NCBI GenBank assembly: GCA_934661735.1
Contig: CAKUJN010000034.1
Location: 1 to 21,851 of the forward strand
DNA from: an uncultured Oscillospiraceae bacterium
GTDB taxonomy: Bacteria > Bacillota > Clostridia > Oscillospirales > Oscillospiraceae
DNA length: 21,851 bases
Direction: 5' to 3'
The notes beneath the pieces are model-generated. The model did no database searches, was not told where the DNA came from, and was given only the letters and a program-made list of their open reading frames with translations. A program made the translations under genes and the position numbers. Every line of letters starts with the position of its first letter. The first letter of the stretch is position 1. This document shows positions 14,366 through 21,724 of the stretch, one piece after another.

Positions 14366-15595
14366 ATGAAACGATCTCTTTCGCGCGCGCTTGCCGCGGC
14401 GCTCTGCCTTGTGCTGCTGTCGGGTTTCTGCGCGCCGGCTTTCGCGGCGCGCGAGGCGTATACCGACCGGATACTTGCCGGAATGCGCCAGCCAATGGTG
14501 CTCGGGAGCGATACCTTTACATATGAGGACGTCGCATTTCACCGCGTGCTTCTGCCGCGCTATATCATCGAGCAGTACGCCGATTCCGAGTATGCAATTC
14601 TCCCCGGCCAGTCGGACGAGCGCGTCCGGACGGTCAAAAGCATGCTCTATTCCAACACGACATATCCGAACAATGAATTTGTAACCTATACGCAGGTGCG
14701 CGAGGGCGAGCCGGTGGAGACGTATTTTGACGACCATCTGGCCGCGCTGCTGGAGACAATCTACATGTTCTGCGGTCTGGAGGGAAAAACCGCCTGCATT
14801 GACGAGCTGACGATGTACCTTCTCTCCCGCCTGCCCTCGCTCAGCGAGGATATGCGCCACGACATCGAGGCCGCCTATAAATACCGCCTGACGAAGTCCG
14901 GTACCTACGGCACCGTCGCGCGCAGCGGCAAAACGGACAATCTGTACTACTTCGCGCAGACCGATCCCGACTGGGCCGGCGAAATCTTTGAGTTTGAGGG
15001 CAACGGCGCGACGCTCAAGGACCGCGGCTGCGGCTGCGCCTGCGCCGCGATGGTGTTTTCCACCTATCACAAGGTTGAAATCACGCCGCGCTGGATGCGT
15101 ACCTTTGCGCTTCAGGACGACTATCCTGTCAGCTACGGCCTGCCGAACGAGTATTTCGAGGGTATTTCCTATTATTACACCGATCTGGAAACCGAGCGCT
15201 ACGGCACCACGCTGGAAGCGCCCAGTATCATCAAAAAGGCATCGGTGGATATGAACACGCTGGCCGACCAGATCGCAAATCAGGGCTATCTTGCCATCAT
15301 TCACGTTCTGAAAGGCGCGTTTACCAGTCACGAGCACTACATGGTCCTCTGTGACTATCAGGAAATCGACGGCAAGGGCTATTTTCTGGTCGCCGACCCC
15401 TATGTCCTGCAAAGCCGCTATCGCGACTGGGACCAGCTGCGCAAGACCGACACCGGCAATGACGGTCTGATTTACGCCACGCCGGAGGTTCTCTACCGCG
15501 ACATGAAGTCGATTATTCTCTTTGCGCAGGACCGCAATGCTTTCCCGCTGTACTGCCGGACCGGCGCGCCGGAAAGCATTGATGAAAGGAGCTGA
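14366..15595 (+). CDS. Secreted C39-like cysteine protease family protein
   Basis: A 409-residue protein with a signal peptide cleaved probably after AFA (about residue 27). The C-terminal half resembles the peptidase C39-like (C39_2) family: DRGCGCACAAMVFSTYHK aligns with the usual GCGPxSxAM block, giving Cys222 as nucleophile. His324 lies in SHEHYMVLCDY and Asp344 in FLVADPY. The usual Pro after GCG is replaced by Cys, and three Cys lie close together, which is odd. Residues 28-190 are a helical region that I do not recognise. GGAG lies 11 bases before the ATG. It could be a processing or cell-wall peptidase, or a transferase of the same fold; context suggests action at the cell surface with the dlt products. 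Confidence 0.78.
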   Translation: MKRSLSRALAAALCLVLLSGFCAPAFAAREAYTDRILAGMRQPMVLGSDTFTYEDVAFHRVLLPRYIIEQYADSEYAILPGQSDERVRTVKSMLYSNTTYPNNEFVTYTQVREGEPVETYFDDHLAALLETIYMFCGLEGKTACIDELTMYLLSRLPSLSEDMRHDIEAAYKYRLTKSGTYGTVARSGKTDNLYYFAQTDPDWAGEIFEFEGNGATLKDRGCGCACAAMVFSTYHKVEITPRWMRTFALQDDYPVSYGLPNEYFEGISYYYTDLETERYGTTLEAPSIIKKASVDMNTLADQIANQGYLAIIHVLKGAFTSHEHYMVLCDYQEIDGKGYFLVADPYVLQSRYRDWDQLRKTDTGNDGLIYATPEVLYRDMKSIILFAQDRNAFPLYCRTGAPESIDERS

Positions 15596-15599
15596 GCGT

Positions 15600-16349
15600 A
15601 TGGCGAATGCGCGAAAAATGACGCCCGCCCGCTTTCTCAAGCGAAACCGGCCCTATTTCATCCTTGCGCTGGTGCTGATCGTACTGGCCGCGTCGATCTT
15701 TCTGATCCTGCGCCGGATCAGCAGCTTCTCTCCCGCCGCTCCGGACGAAACGCCGTCCAGTGTGTCCAAGCCGTCGCAGCCGGAGGCTCCATCCGAGCCG
15801 TCCGGCGGCACGCAGACGCCGGATGCCGAGCAGCCAGCGCCGGAGGAAAACCTGTATGTCCCGCCATTTGACGGCACGACGGTGCTTCTGGCATCCAACC
15901 AGCTGATTGCGACGTATGATGCGGCAGCGCTTCAGCTGATCGACGGCGGGACGCTCGCCTCCCTTACACCGCTGGCTGAAAATCAGACCGCGCGCATCGA
16001 CGTGCAGCCGTTGAACACCTCGATGAAGCTTCTGAAAAAGGCGGAGCTTTCGCGCATCTGCACCGGCGCCATGCAGGCATACTATTTCGCCGCCCCGCCG
16101 ACGGAGGATATCTCCGTCACCGTTCTGAACGATGAGGACGGCTTCTACGCCGCCGAGCTTCAGGCGCCGGAATACGGCGGTGCAGGCGCTGTCACGGCGC
16201 AGGTCCGCCTGTATGAGCTGTCCGGAACACTCTGGTGCGTCAGCGCCGTCTATCCCGACGGCGAGGACTGTACGGCCCTCCGGCAGACATTCGACTCGAT
16301 CACCGTCCGCACGGCGGACATGGAAATCAAAGGAGTGCAGCTTCCCTGA
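15600..16349 (+). CDS. Membrane-anchored extracytoplasmic protein of unknown function
   Basis: A 249-residue protein with a basic N-terminus, one membrane helix at about residues 20-39, a Ser-Pro-Glu-rich linker to about residue 85, and a globular alpha-beta domain. That domain has VLLASNQLIATYD, SMKLLKKAELSRICTGAM, VTVLNDEDGFYAAEL and ends in the strand FDSITVRTADM. The final FDSI motif resembles PsbP/DcrB-like domains, a weak impression only. The ATG at 15600 has AAGGAG inside the end of the previous gene. Its stop overlaps the start of the next gene (TGATG at 16347), so the two are translationally coupled and perhaps act together. Confidence 0.72.
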   Translation: MANARKMTPARFLKRNRPYFILALVLIVLAASIFLILRRISSFSPAAPDETPSSVSKPSQPEAPSEPSGGTQTPDAEQPAPEENLYVPPFDGTTVLLASNQLIATYDAAALQLIDGGTLASLTPLAENQTARIDVQPLNTSMKLLKKAELSRICTGAMQAYYFAAPPTEDISVTVLNDEDGFYAAELQAPEYGGAGAVTAQVRLYELSGTLWCVSAVYPDGEDCTALRQTFDSITVRTADMEIKGVQLP

Positions 16350-17314
16350 TGAAACGAATCCTTTCGCCGCTGCTGGCGCTGGCGCTGGCTGCCCTGCTGT
16401 GTGCGTGCGCGCCAAAGACGGACGTGCCCGCGCCGGCTGCCGAGCAGCCGGAAGCTCCCGCGGCGCTCCCCTCGCCCGCTCTGGATACGCCGGATACGTC
16501 CGACAGCCAGCCGCAGCCGCTTCCGGACGGCATATACACGCAGGACGGCACTGCCCGTTACTATCAGGACGGCGCGCCCGCTGCCGCCTCCGGACTGACA
16601 GAGCTGGACGGCATGACGCTGTACTTTCAGCCGGACGGGAGCCTTTACCGCTTCACGCGCGGCGTGAACGACTGCGGCGGCCTGCTCTATTACCATACGG
16701 GCGAGGACGGCTACTCGCTTCTGTCTCCCGCCTCCGGCCTGTATGACGACGGCGAGGCGCTCTATTTTGTACAGGACGATGCCTCGCTTCTGACGGACGG
16801 CGCGGACGGCTATCTGACATTTGGCCCCGACGGCCGCTATACCAGCGGCAGCAACGAGCTGGACGGGCAGATTGCACAGCTGCTGGCGCTGAGCTGTCCG
16901 GACGCGGACGCAGACGCCGGTACACGGCTGGAGCTGGTGTACGACTACATCCGCGATCATTACACCTATCTGTCCATGGCGCACTATGACGCCGGTACGA
17001 CCGACTGGGCGCAGGAGGCCGCGCTGCTTTTCCTGCGTCAGGGCAAGGGCAATTGCTATGGCTATGCCGCAGCCTTCATGTACTGCGCGCGGCGGCTGGG
17101 CCGTCAGGCATATGTCGTCGCCGGTCACGAATCCCGTCCGGACAACGACCATGCCTGGACCATGATCGATGAGGACGGCGTCAGCTGGCTGTACGACGTC
17201 CAGCTGGAATACGCCTATCTCTACGTCTTTGACAAGGGCGAGATCGATGTGTTCCATGTGCAGGAATCCGACGGCCTGTACAACGGCTTCCAGTACTTTT
17301 TCCCAGAAGCATAG
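16349..17314 (+). CDS. Transglutaminase-like lipoprotein with aromatic-glycine repeats
   Basis: A 321-residue predicted lipoprotein with lipobox LCAC (Cys20), a Pro-Ala linker to about residue 58, then short repeats of the choline-binding/wall-binding kind (GLTELDGMTLYFQPDGSLYRF, LYDDGEALYFVQDD). A transglutaminase-like domain follows with Cys236 (KGNCYGY), His268 (NDHAW) and Asp283 (WLYDVQ). The module join GRYTSGSNELDGQIAQLL is nearly the same as GFYTTGDTELDGLVRAVI in the 6708 protein, so the two are paralogues; this one lacks the SLH-like part. It begins at the overlapping TGATG. A strong hairpin terminator follows the gene. Confidence 0.85.
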   Translation: MKRILSPLLALALAALLCACAPKTDVPAPAAEQPEAPAALPSPALDTPDTSDSQPQPLPDGIYTQDGTARYYQDGAPAAASGLTELDGMTLYFQPDGSLYRFTRGVNDCGGLLYYHTGEDGYSLLSPASGLYDDGEALYFVQDDASLLTDGADGYLTFGPDGRYTSGSNELDGQIAQLLALSCPDADADAGTRLELVYDYIRDHYTYLSMAHYDAGTTDWAQEAALLFLRQGKGNCYGYAAAFMYCARRLGRQAYVVAGHESRPDNDHAWTMIDEDGVSWLYDVQLEYAYLYVFDKGEIDVFHVQESDGLYNGFQYFFPEA

Positions 17315-17347
17315 ACCTCCGCCGCACAGCGGAGTCTTATCATGACG

Positions 17348-17375
17348 GTGCCGCCGCTATGCGGCGGCACTTTTT
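17348..17375 (+). terminator. Intercistronic terminator or attenuator
   Basis: A perfect ten-base GC stem (GTGCCGCCGC and its complement, three-base loop) is followed directly by TTTTT. It lies only 16 bases before the start codon of the second MBOAT gene, and no promoter is visible between. Some readthrough must feed the last two genes, or an unseen promoter lies within the preceding gene. A weaker CTCCGC/GCGGAG hairpin sits at about 17318-17335. Confidence 0.85.
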
Positions 17376-17391
17376 CTGAGAGGGATCTGCA

Positions 17392-18726
17392 ATGAACTTT
17401 TCTTCCCCCGTCTTTCTGTTCGCATTTCTGCCCGTCGCCGCGGCAGCGTACCATCTGGTGCGGCCTGCGCGGGCAAAAAACGTGCTGCTCATCGCCGCCG
17501 GACTGGTGTTCTATGCCTTCGGCGATCTGCGCCATCTGCCGCTGCTGCTGGCCTCATGCGTGCTGCACTATTTCGCCGGACGATGGCTTCTCGAACGCAC
17601 GCGCGGCCGCAGGGCCGTCCTGTGGGGCTGCATTGCGCTGGATATCGGCGTTCTGTGCGCGTATAAGCTTTCCGGCGCGCTCCCGCTCGGAATTTCCTTT
17701 TACACCTTCCAGGCGATCAGCTACATCGCCGATGCGTGGCGCGCGCCGGAAGATGGTACGCACAGCTTCCGGCAGGTGCTGCAATATCTCACGTTTTTCC
17801 CGCAGCTGGTCTCCGGCCCGCTGATGAAATTTTCCGACGCACGGCCGTATCTGGACGAACGCGCCGTCACATGGGACGATGCGGCGCAGGGCATATGCCG
17901 CTTTGTACGCGGCCTTGCGAAAAAGCTGCTGCTCTCCGCCGCCGCGGCGGAGCTTGCAGCCGCGGTATACGCGCAGAGCACGCTTGACGCACTGTGCGCA
18001 TGGACAGGCGCGGTCTGCTACTGCATACAGCTTTATTTCGATTTCTCCGGCTACAGCGACATGGCCATTGGCCTCGGCCTGCTGTTCGGCGTGCCGCTGC
18101 CCGAAAACTTCAATCATCCCTACTGCGCGTCCAGTCTCTCCGACTTCTGGCGCAGATGGCACATGTCCCTCTCCGGCTGGTTCCGCGACTATATCTATAT
18201 TCCGCTGGGCGGCAGCCGCAAGGGCACGCTCCGCACGATGTGCAATAAGCTCATCGTCTTTCTGGCCACCGGCATCTGGCATGGAACAGGACTGACGTTC
18301 CTGCTGTGGGGCGTGTGGAACGGTCTGTGGAGCTGCGTGGAGACGGCGTTCCGGCTCCCGAAAAAGCTGGAAAAGAAGTGGTACGGCCACATCTGGACGC
18401 TTTTGATTGTCATTTTCGGCTTCGCGCTTTTCCGCGCGGACTCGCTTGCACAGGGCTTTGCGTTCTGGCGCGCCATGTTGAGCGGCTTTGCGCCGGACGG
18501 CGCGTGCCGCGCCGCGCTTTTGCAGGCGCTTTCCAGACGGACGGTGCTGCTGTGCGCATGCGGCGTTGTGCTGTGTACGCCCGCCGCGGCGCAGCTGGAC
18601 GCACGCCTCGGCGGTCTCGCGTGCGCCGATGTACTGCGCTGCGCGCTGACGCTGATTCTGTTCATTCTGTGCGTGATGGCGCTGGCCGCAAGCTCGTTCC
18701 AGCCGTTCATCTACGCCAGCTTCTGA
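17392..18726 (+). CDS. MBOAT-family O-acyltransferase, AlgI type, with C-terminal F-x-Y-x-x-F
   Basis: A 444-residue polytopic membrane protein. AlgI/PatA-type signatures are PLGISFYTFQAISYIAD, LTFFPQLVSGP, IQLYFDFSGYSDMAIGLG, FWRRWHMSLSGWFRDYIY (His257), IPLGGSRKG and ATGIWHGTGLTFLLWG (His297). It should move acyl groups across the membrane to an extracellular acceptor. Unlike the DltB of the same locus, its sequence ends SSFQPFIYASF, giving F-x-Y-x-x-F with Tyr441, the same motif that ends the DltX-like protein. GGGAT precedes the ATG. It is followed nine bases later by an SGNH protein, the usual MBOAT partner. The acyl group, whether acetyl from acetyl-CoA or D-alanine from DltC, cannot be decided from the sequence. 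Confidence 0.92.
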   Translation: MNFSSPVFLFAFLPVAAAAYHLVRPARAKNVLLIAAGLVFYAFGDLRHLPLLLASCVLHYFAGRWLLERTRGRRAVLWGCIALDIGVLCAYKLSGALPLGISFYTFQAISYIADAWRAPEDGTHSFRQVLQYLTFFPQLVSGPLMKFSDARPYLDERAVTWDDAAQGICRFVRGLAKKLLLSAAAAELAAAVYAQSTLDALCAWTGAVCYCIQLYFDFSGYSDMAIGLGLLFGVPLPENFNHPYCASSLSDFWRRWHMSLSGWFRDYIYIPLGGSRKGTLRTMCNKLIVFLATGIWHGTGLTFLLWGVWNGLWSCVETAFRLPKKLEKKWYGHIWTLLIVIFGFALFRADSLAQGFAFWRAMLSGFAPDGACRAALLQALSRRTVLLCACGVVLCTPAAAQLDARLGGLACADVLRCALTLILFILCVMALAASSFQPFIYASF

Positions 18727-18735
18727 GGTGCCGCC

Positions 18736-20082
18736 ATGAAAACGAATCGTATCAAGCAGCTTTTCTGCATCCTCTTTTTCCTGCTGTGCCTCGTCCCGCT
18801 GGCCGTTTTTCTGATTGCGGGGCCAGCCGAGGCGGGCGCAAATGAGCGTCTGCCCGCAAAGCCGCGCCTTATGAGCGGCGGCGCGCCAAACTGGGATGTT
18901 CTGTCCGACGCGGCAGACTACTATGCCGGCCGCTTCGGTCTGCGGCAGGAGCTGATCACGGCAAATGCCGCCGTACAGGCCGCCGTTCTCCGCGAATCCG
19001 CCGCCGGTGATGTGCTGCTGGGCACAGACGGCTGGCTCTACTACGCCGAAACGCTGCCGGACTACACCGGCAGCAGCCCCATGACCGAGCGGCAGCTGTG
19101 GTGCGCGGCGCACAATCTGGCGCTGATGCGGGAATATGCCGCCGATTTTGACGTACAGCTTCTCTTTGTCTGCGCACCGAACAAGAACACCATCTATCCG
19201 CAGCATATGCCCGCGCGCTACGCCCATTCGTCTGCGCCGTCCGATCTGGACCGGCTGGAGGCGGAGCTGGCGCGGCAGAGCGTAGACTTCTGCGACGTGC
19301 GCCAGACGCTCGCCGGTACAGCGCAGGAAACCTACTATCACACCGACAGCCACTGGAACGGCTATGGCTCGGCGCTGGCGCACGACGCAATCCTGCGCGC
19401 GCTCGGCCGCGACGCGTCGCTTGCGGACGAGGCTTTTACCGCGCAGCCGCACAGCGGCGACCTGTACCAGATGCTCTACCCCGCCTCCTCCCGCACCGAG
19501 GATGCTCTTTCGCTCGCACGTGAACGGCACTTTGAATACGAGGGTGATATCCGCGGCGCGGACGACCAGCTGATTCACACATTCTGCCCCGCGGAGGGCG
19601 CGCTATTGATGTTCCGCGACTCGTTCGGCAATGCTTTGCACGCGGATCTGGCCGAGGATTTCGGCGAAGCGCTCTTCTCCCGCGCAATGCCCTATGATTT
19701 TTCGCTGCTTCTGCGCGTCCTGCCGGATGTCATCATCGTCGAGCTGGCCGAGCGCAATCTCAGCTGGCTCTGTACGCGCCCGCCGCTGCTTCCCGCACCC
19801 GAGCGCATGCCCGAAAGCGTGCAGACGCCGGAGCTTTCCGGTGCGGCGGCGCAGGTCACGCGGCAGGATTCCGACTGGGAGGGACTTGTCCGCTATGACG
19901 GCACGTTCTCCGGCGTCTGTCCGGACGACGACTCGCCCGTTCTGGCGCTTCTGAACGGCGTGTGCTATGAGGCATGTCCCACGGACACGGGCTTCCGCCT
20001 TATTGCGCCGGACGCGGCGCAGCTGACGGTGCAGTTCCGCGTCGACGGCACGCTGTACAGCGTTCCCTGCACATTCTCCTGA
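18736..20082 (+). CDS. AlgX/AlgJ-like SGNH (DHHW-type) acyltransferase
   Basis: A 448-residue protein with one N-terminal membrane anchor (about residues 8-28) and an extracytoplasmic domain of the AlgX/AlgJ kind. The catalytic Asp-His pair is in YYHTDSHWNGYG (Asp204, His206) and the Ser is in LLMFRDSFGNAL (Ser296). GDVLLGTDGWLYYAE near residue 92 is a typical opening of this family. A C-terminal beta-rich stretch of about 100 residues (from about 350) has no family I recognise and could bind polymer. With the MBOAT protein nine bases upstream it forms a two-part acyl-transfer machine, as AlgI does with AlgX/AlgJ. The acceptor polymer is unknown. A terminator follows. Confidence 0.88.
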   Translation: MKTNRIKQLFCILFFLLCLVPLAVFLIAGPAEAGANERLPAKPRLMSGGAPNWDVLSDAADYYAGRFGLRQELITANAAVQAAVLRESAAGDVLLGTDGWLYYAETLPDYTGSSPMTERQLWCAAHNLALMREYAADFDVQLLFVCAPNKNTIYPQHMPARYAHSSAPSDLDRLEAELARQSVDFCDVRQTLAGTAQETYYHTDSHWNGYGSALAHDAILRALGRDASLADEAFTAQPHSGDLYQMLYPASSRTEDALSLARERHFEYEGDIRGADDQLIHTFCPAEGALLMFRDSFGNALHADLAEDFGEALFSRAMPYDFSLLLRVLPDVIIVELAERNLSWLCTRPPLLPAPERMPESVQTPELSGAAAQVTRQDSDWEGLVRYDGTFSGVCPDDDSPVLALLNGVCYEACPTDTGFRLIAPDAAQLTVQFRVDGTLYSVPCTFS

Positions 20083-20094
20083 TCCCCAGCTGTC

Positions 20095-20132
20095 ATGCGG
20101 CCGCGGAGCCTTCGCTCCGCGGCCGCATTTGT
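20095..20132 (+). terminator. Terminator after the MBOAT-SGNH pair
   Basis: A perfect 15-base GC-rich stem (20095-20109 with 20114-20128, CTTC loop) is followed by only a short T run (TTTGT). The strength of the stem and its position 12 bases after the stop make it the likely end of the cluster. Confidence 0.78.
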
Positions 20133-20173
20133 CAGCCGTCAGATACACGGAATAATTAATTTACGGATACCAC

Positions 20174-20202
20174 TTGAAACGCGCCGTCCGGCGTGCTATA
20201 GT
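20174..20202 (+). promoter_or_regulatory. Promoter of the MATE exporter gene
   Basis: TTGAAA (20174-20179), a 17-base spacer and TATAGT (20197-20202) lie about 55 bases upstream of the start codon. Confidence 0.82.
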
Positions 20203-20256
20203 TCCTCTCGCGCAGCCGCGCAACTGATTTTACACGCAATTGGAGATCGATCCATT

Positions 20257-21636
20257 ATGGCAAAAGGCACGTCCCGCCACGCAGGCAGCATTGAAATGAC
20301 CTCCGGCTCTCTCTGGAAAAATATTTTTCTGCTCAGCATCCCGCTGATGTTCTCACAGCTGCTTGAGGTTCTGTTCAACCTCAGCGACGTGGCCGTCGTC
20401 GGCAAGTTTTCCAGCTATCTGGCGCTCGGCTCAGTCGGCTCGACCACAATGCTCGTCACGCTGTTCACCGGTTTTCTGATCGGCCTCGGCGGCGGCGTCA
20501 ACGTCACGGTCGCGCGCGCCCTCGGTGCGCGCAACGCGGAAGAGGCGCAGGATACCATCCACTCGTCGTTTCTCATCTGCACCATCGCGGGCGTGATCGT
20601 CTGCCTTGTCTGCAATCTCTTTGCCGCGCCGATGCTCCGGCTGCTGCACACCAGAGACGAGCTTCTCGACGGTGCGATTGTCTATCTGCGGATCTACTCG
20701 CTCGGCATGCCGGCAATGGCCATCTACAACTTCGGCAACGGCGTCATGAGCGCCGCGGGCGACACCCACCGGCCGCTGATCTATCTGACGATCTCCGGCG
20801 TGCTGAACGTTCTGCTGAACCTGTTCTTCGTCATCTGCTGCCACATGGCCGCCGACGGCGTGGCCGTCGCCAGTGCAATCTCCCAGTGCCTGTCCGCGCT
20901 TCTGATCGTCCTGCATCTGCTGCGCCGTACCGACGCGTGCCATCTGAGCTTCCGCCGCCTCCGCTTTCACCGCGCCGCCTGTCAGCGCGTACTGCTGACG
21001 GGTATCCCCTCGGGCCTGCAAAATGCAATTTTCGCCATCGCAAACATGTTCGTGCAGGCCGGCGTCAACTCGTTTGACGCTGTGACCGTTTCCGGCAGCT
21101 CCGCCGCCGCAAACGCCGACACGCTGGTGTTCAATATGATGGCGGCATTCCACACCGTCTGCGCCAGCTTTGTCAGCCAGAACTGGGGCGCCGGCCGGTA
21201 TGACCGCATCCGCAAAAGCTATCACATCAGCATGCTGTATTCGTTCCTTGTCGGCGGCATGTTCGGCATTGCGATGCTGCTGTTCGGACGGCAGTTCCTG
21301 CTGCTGTTCACCAGCGAGCCGGCTGTCATTGACGCGGGTATGCAGCGGCTGAAGATCATGAGCTTTTCCTACGCAATCAGCGCGTTCATGGACTGCACCA
21401 TCGCCGCCTCGCGCGGCATCGGCAGGAGCGTTGCGCCGACAATTATCGTCATTCTCGGCTCGTGCGTGTTCCGCGTGGTGTGGGTCTATACGGTTTTCGC
21501 GTACTTTCACACCATTTCCTCGCTGTATCTGCTGTATTTCTTCTCGTGGATCATCACCGCCGCCGCGGAAATCATCTATTTCCGCGCCAGCTATCGCAAG
21601 GGTATTCTCCCCGCTGCGCAGTCGTCGGGCGCATAA
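20257..21636 (+). CDS. MATE-family multidrug/cation exporter
   Basis: A 459-residue polytopic membrane protein with about twelve hydrophobic segments. The N-terminal block MTSGSLWKNIFLLSIPLMFSQLLEVLFNLSDVAVVGKF is typical of clostridial MATE transporters, and VNVTVARALGARNAEEAQ and SFVSQNWGAGRYDRIRKS are the matching loops after helices 2 and 8. Members exchange Na+ or H+ for drugs, peptides or lipid-like substrates; the substrate is not inferable. GGAG at 20242-20245 and the family start support the ATG at 20257; the reading from 20095 passes through a terminator and promoter. It is a monocistronic gene with its own promoter and terminator. Link to the envelope cluster is only by neighbourhood. 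Confidence 0.92.
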   Translation: MAKGTSRHAGSIEMTSGSLWKNIFLLSIPLMFSQLLEVLFNLSDVAVVGKFSSYLALGSVGSTTMLVTLFTGFLIGLGGGVNVTVARALGARNAEEAQDTIHSSFLICTIAGVIVCLVCNLFAAPMLRLLHTRDELLDGAIVYLRIYSLGMPAMAIYNFGNGVMSAAGDTHRPLIYLTISGVLNVLLNLFFVICCHMAADGVAVASAISQCLSALLIVLHLLRRTDACHLSFRRLRFHRAACQRVLLTGIPSGLQNAIFAIANMFVQAGVNSFDAVTVSGSSAAANADTLVFNMMAAFHTVCASFVSQNWGAGRYDRIRKSYHISMLYSFLVGGMFGIAMLLFGRQFLLLFTSEPAVIDAGMQRLKIMSFSYAISAFMDCTIAASRGIGRSVAPTIIVILGSCVFRVVWVYTVFAYFHTISSLYLLYFFSWIITAAAEIIYFRASYRKGILPAAQSSGA

Positions 21637-21643
21637 AACACAG

Positions 21644-21680
21644 AATCCTGCCCGCGGCTTCCCCGCGGGCAGGATTTTAT
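21644..21680 (+). terminator. Rho-independent terminator of the MATE gene
   Basis: A perfect 14-base stem (AATCCTGCCCGCGG at 21644-21657 with 21663-21676) and five-base loop are followed by a TTTTAT tract. Confidence 0.9.
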
Positions 21681-21724
21681 ATACTGCGGCAGTCCGGCAG
21701 CGTGGAATTTATAAATCAAATCAT

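Noticed and set aside
13520..15640. Open frame of 706 codons on the minus strand
   Set aside because: Antisense to dltD, dltX and the C39-like gene, all of which have ribosome sites and family motifs; no domain is recognisable in it.
17554..19578. Open frame of 674 codons on the minus strand
   Set aside because: Antisense to the second MBOAT and SGNH genes; composition is that of a shadow frame.
20097..20126. Long GC palindrome as a possible att site or operator
   Set aside because: Position just after the SGNH stop codon, a CTTC loop and a following T run fit a terminator better.
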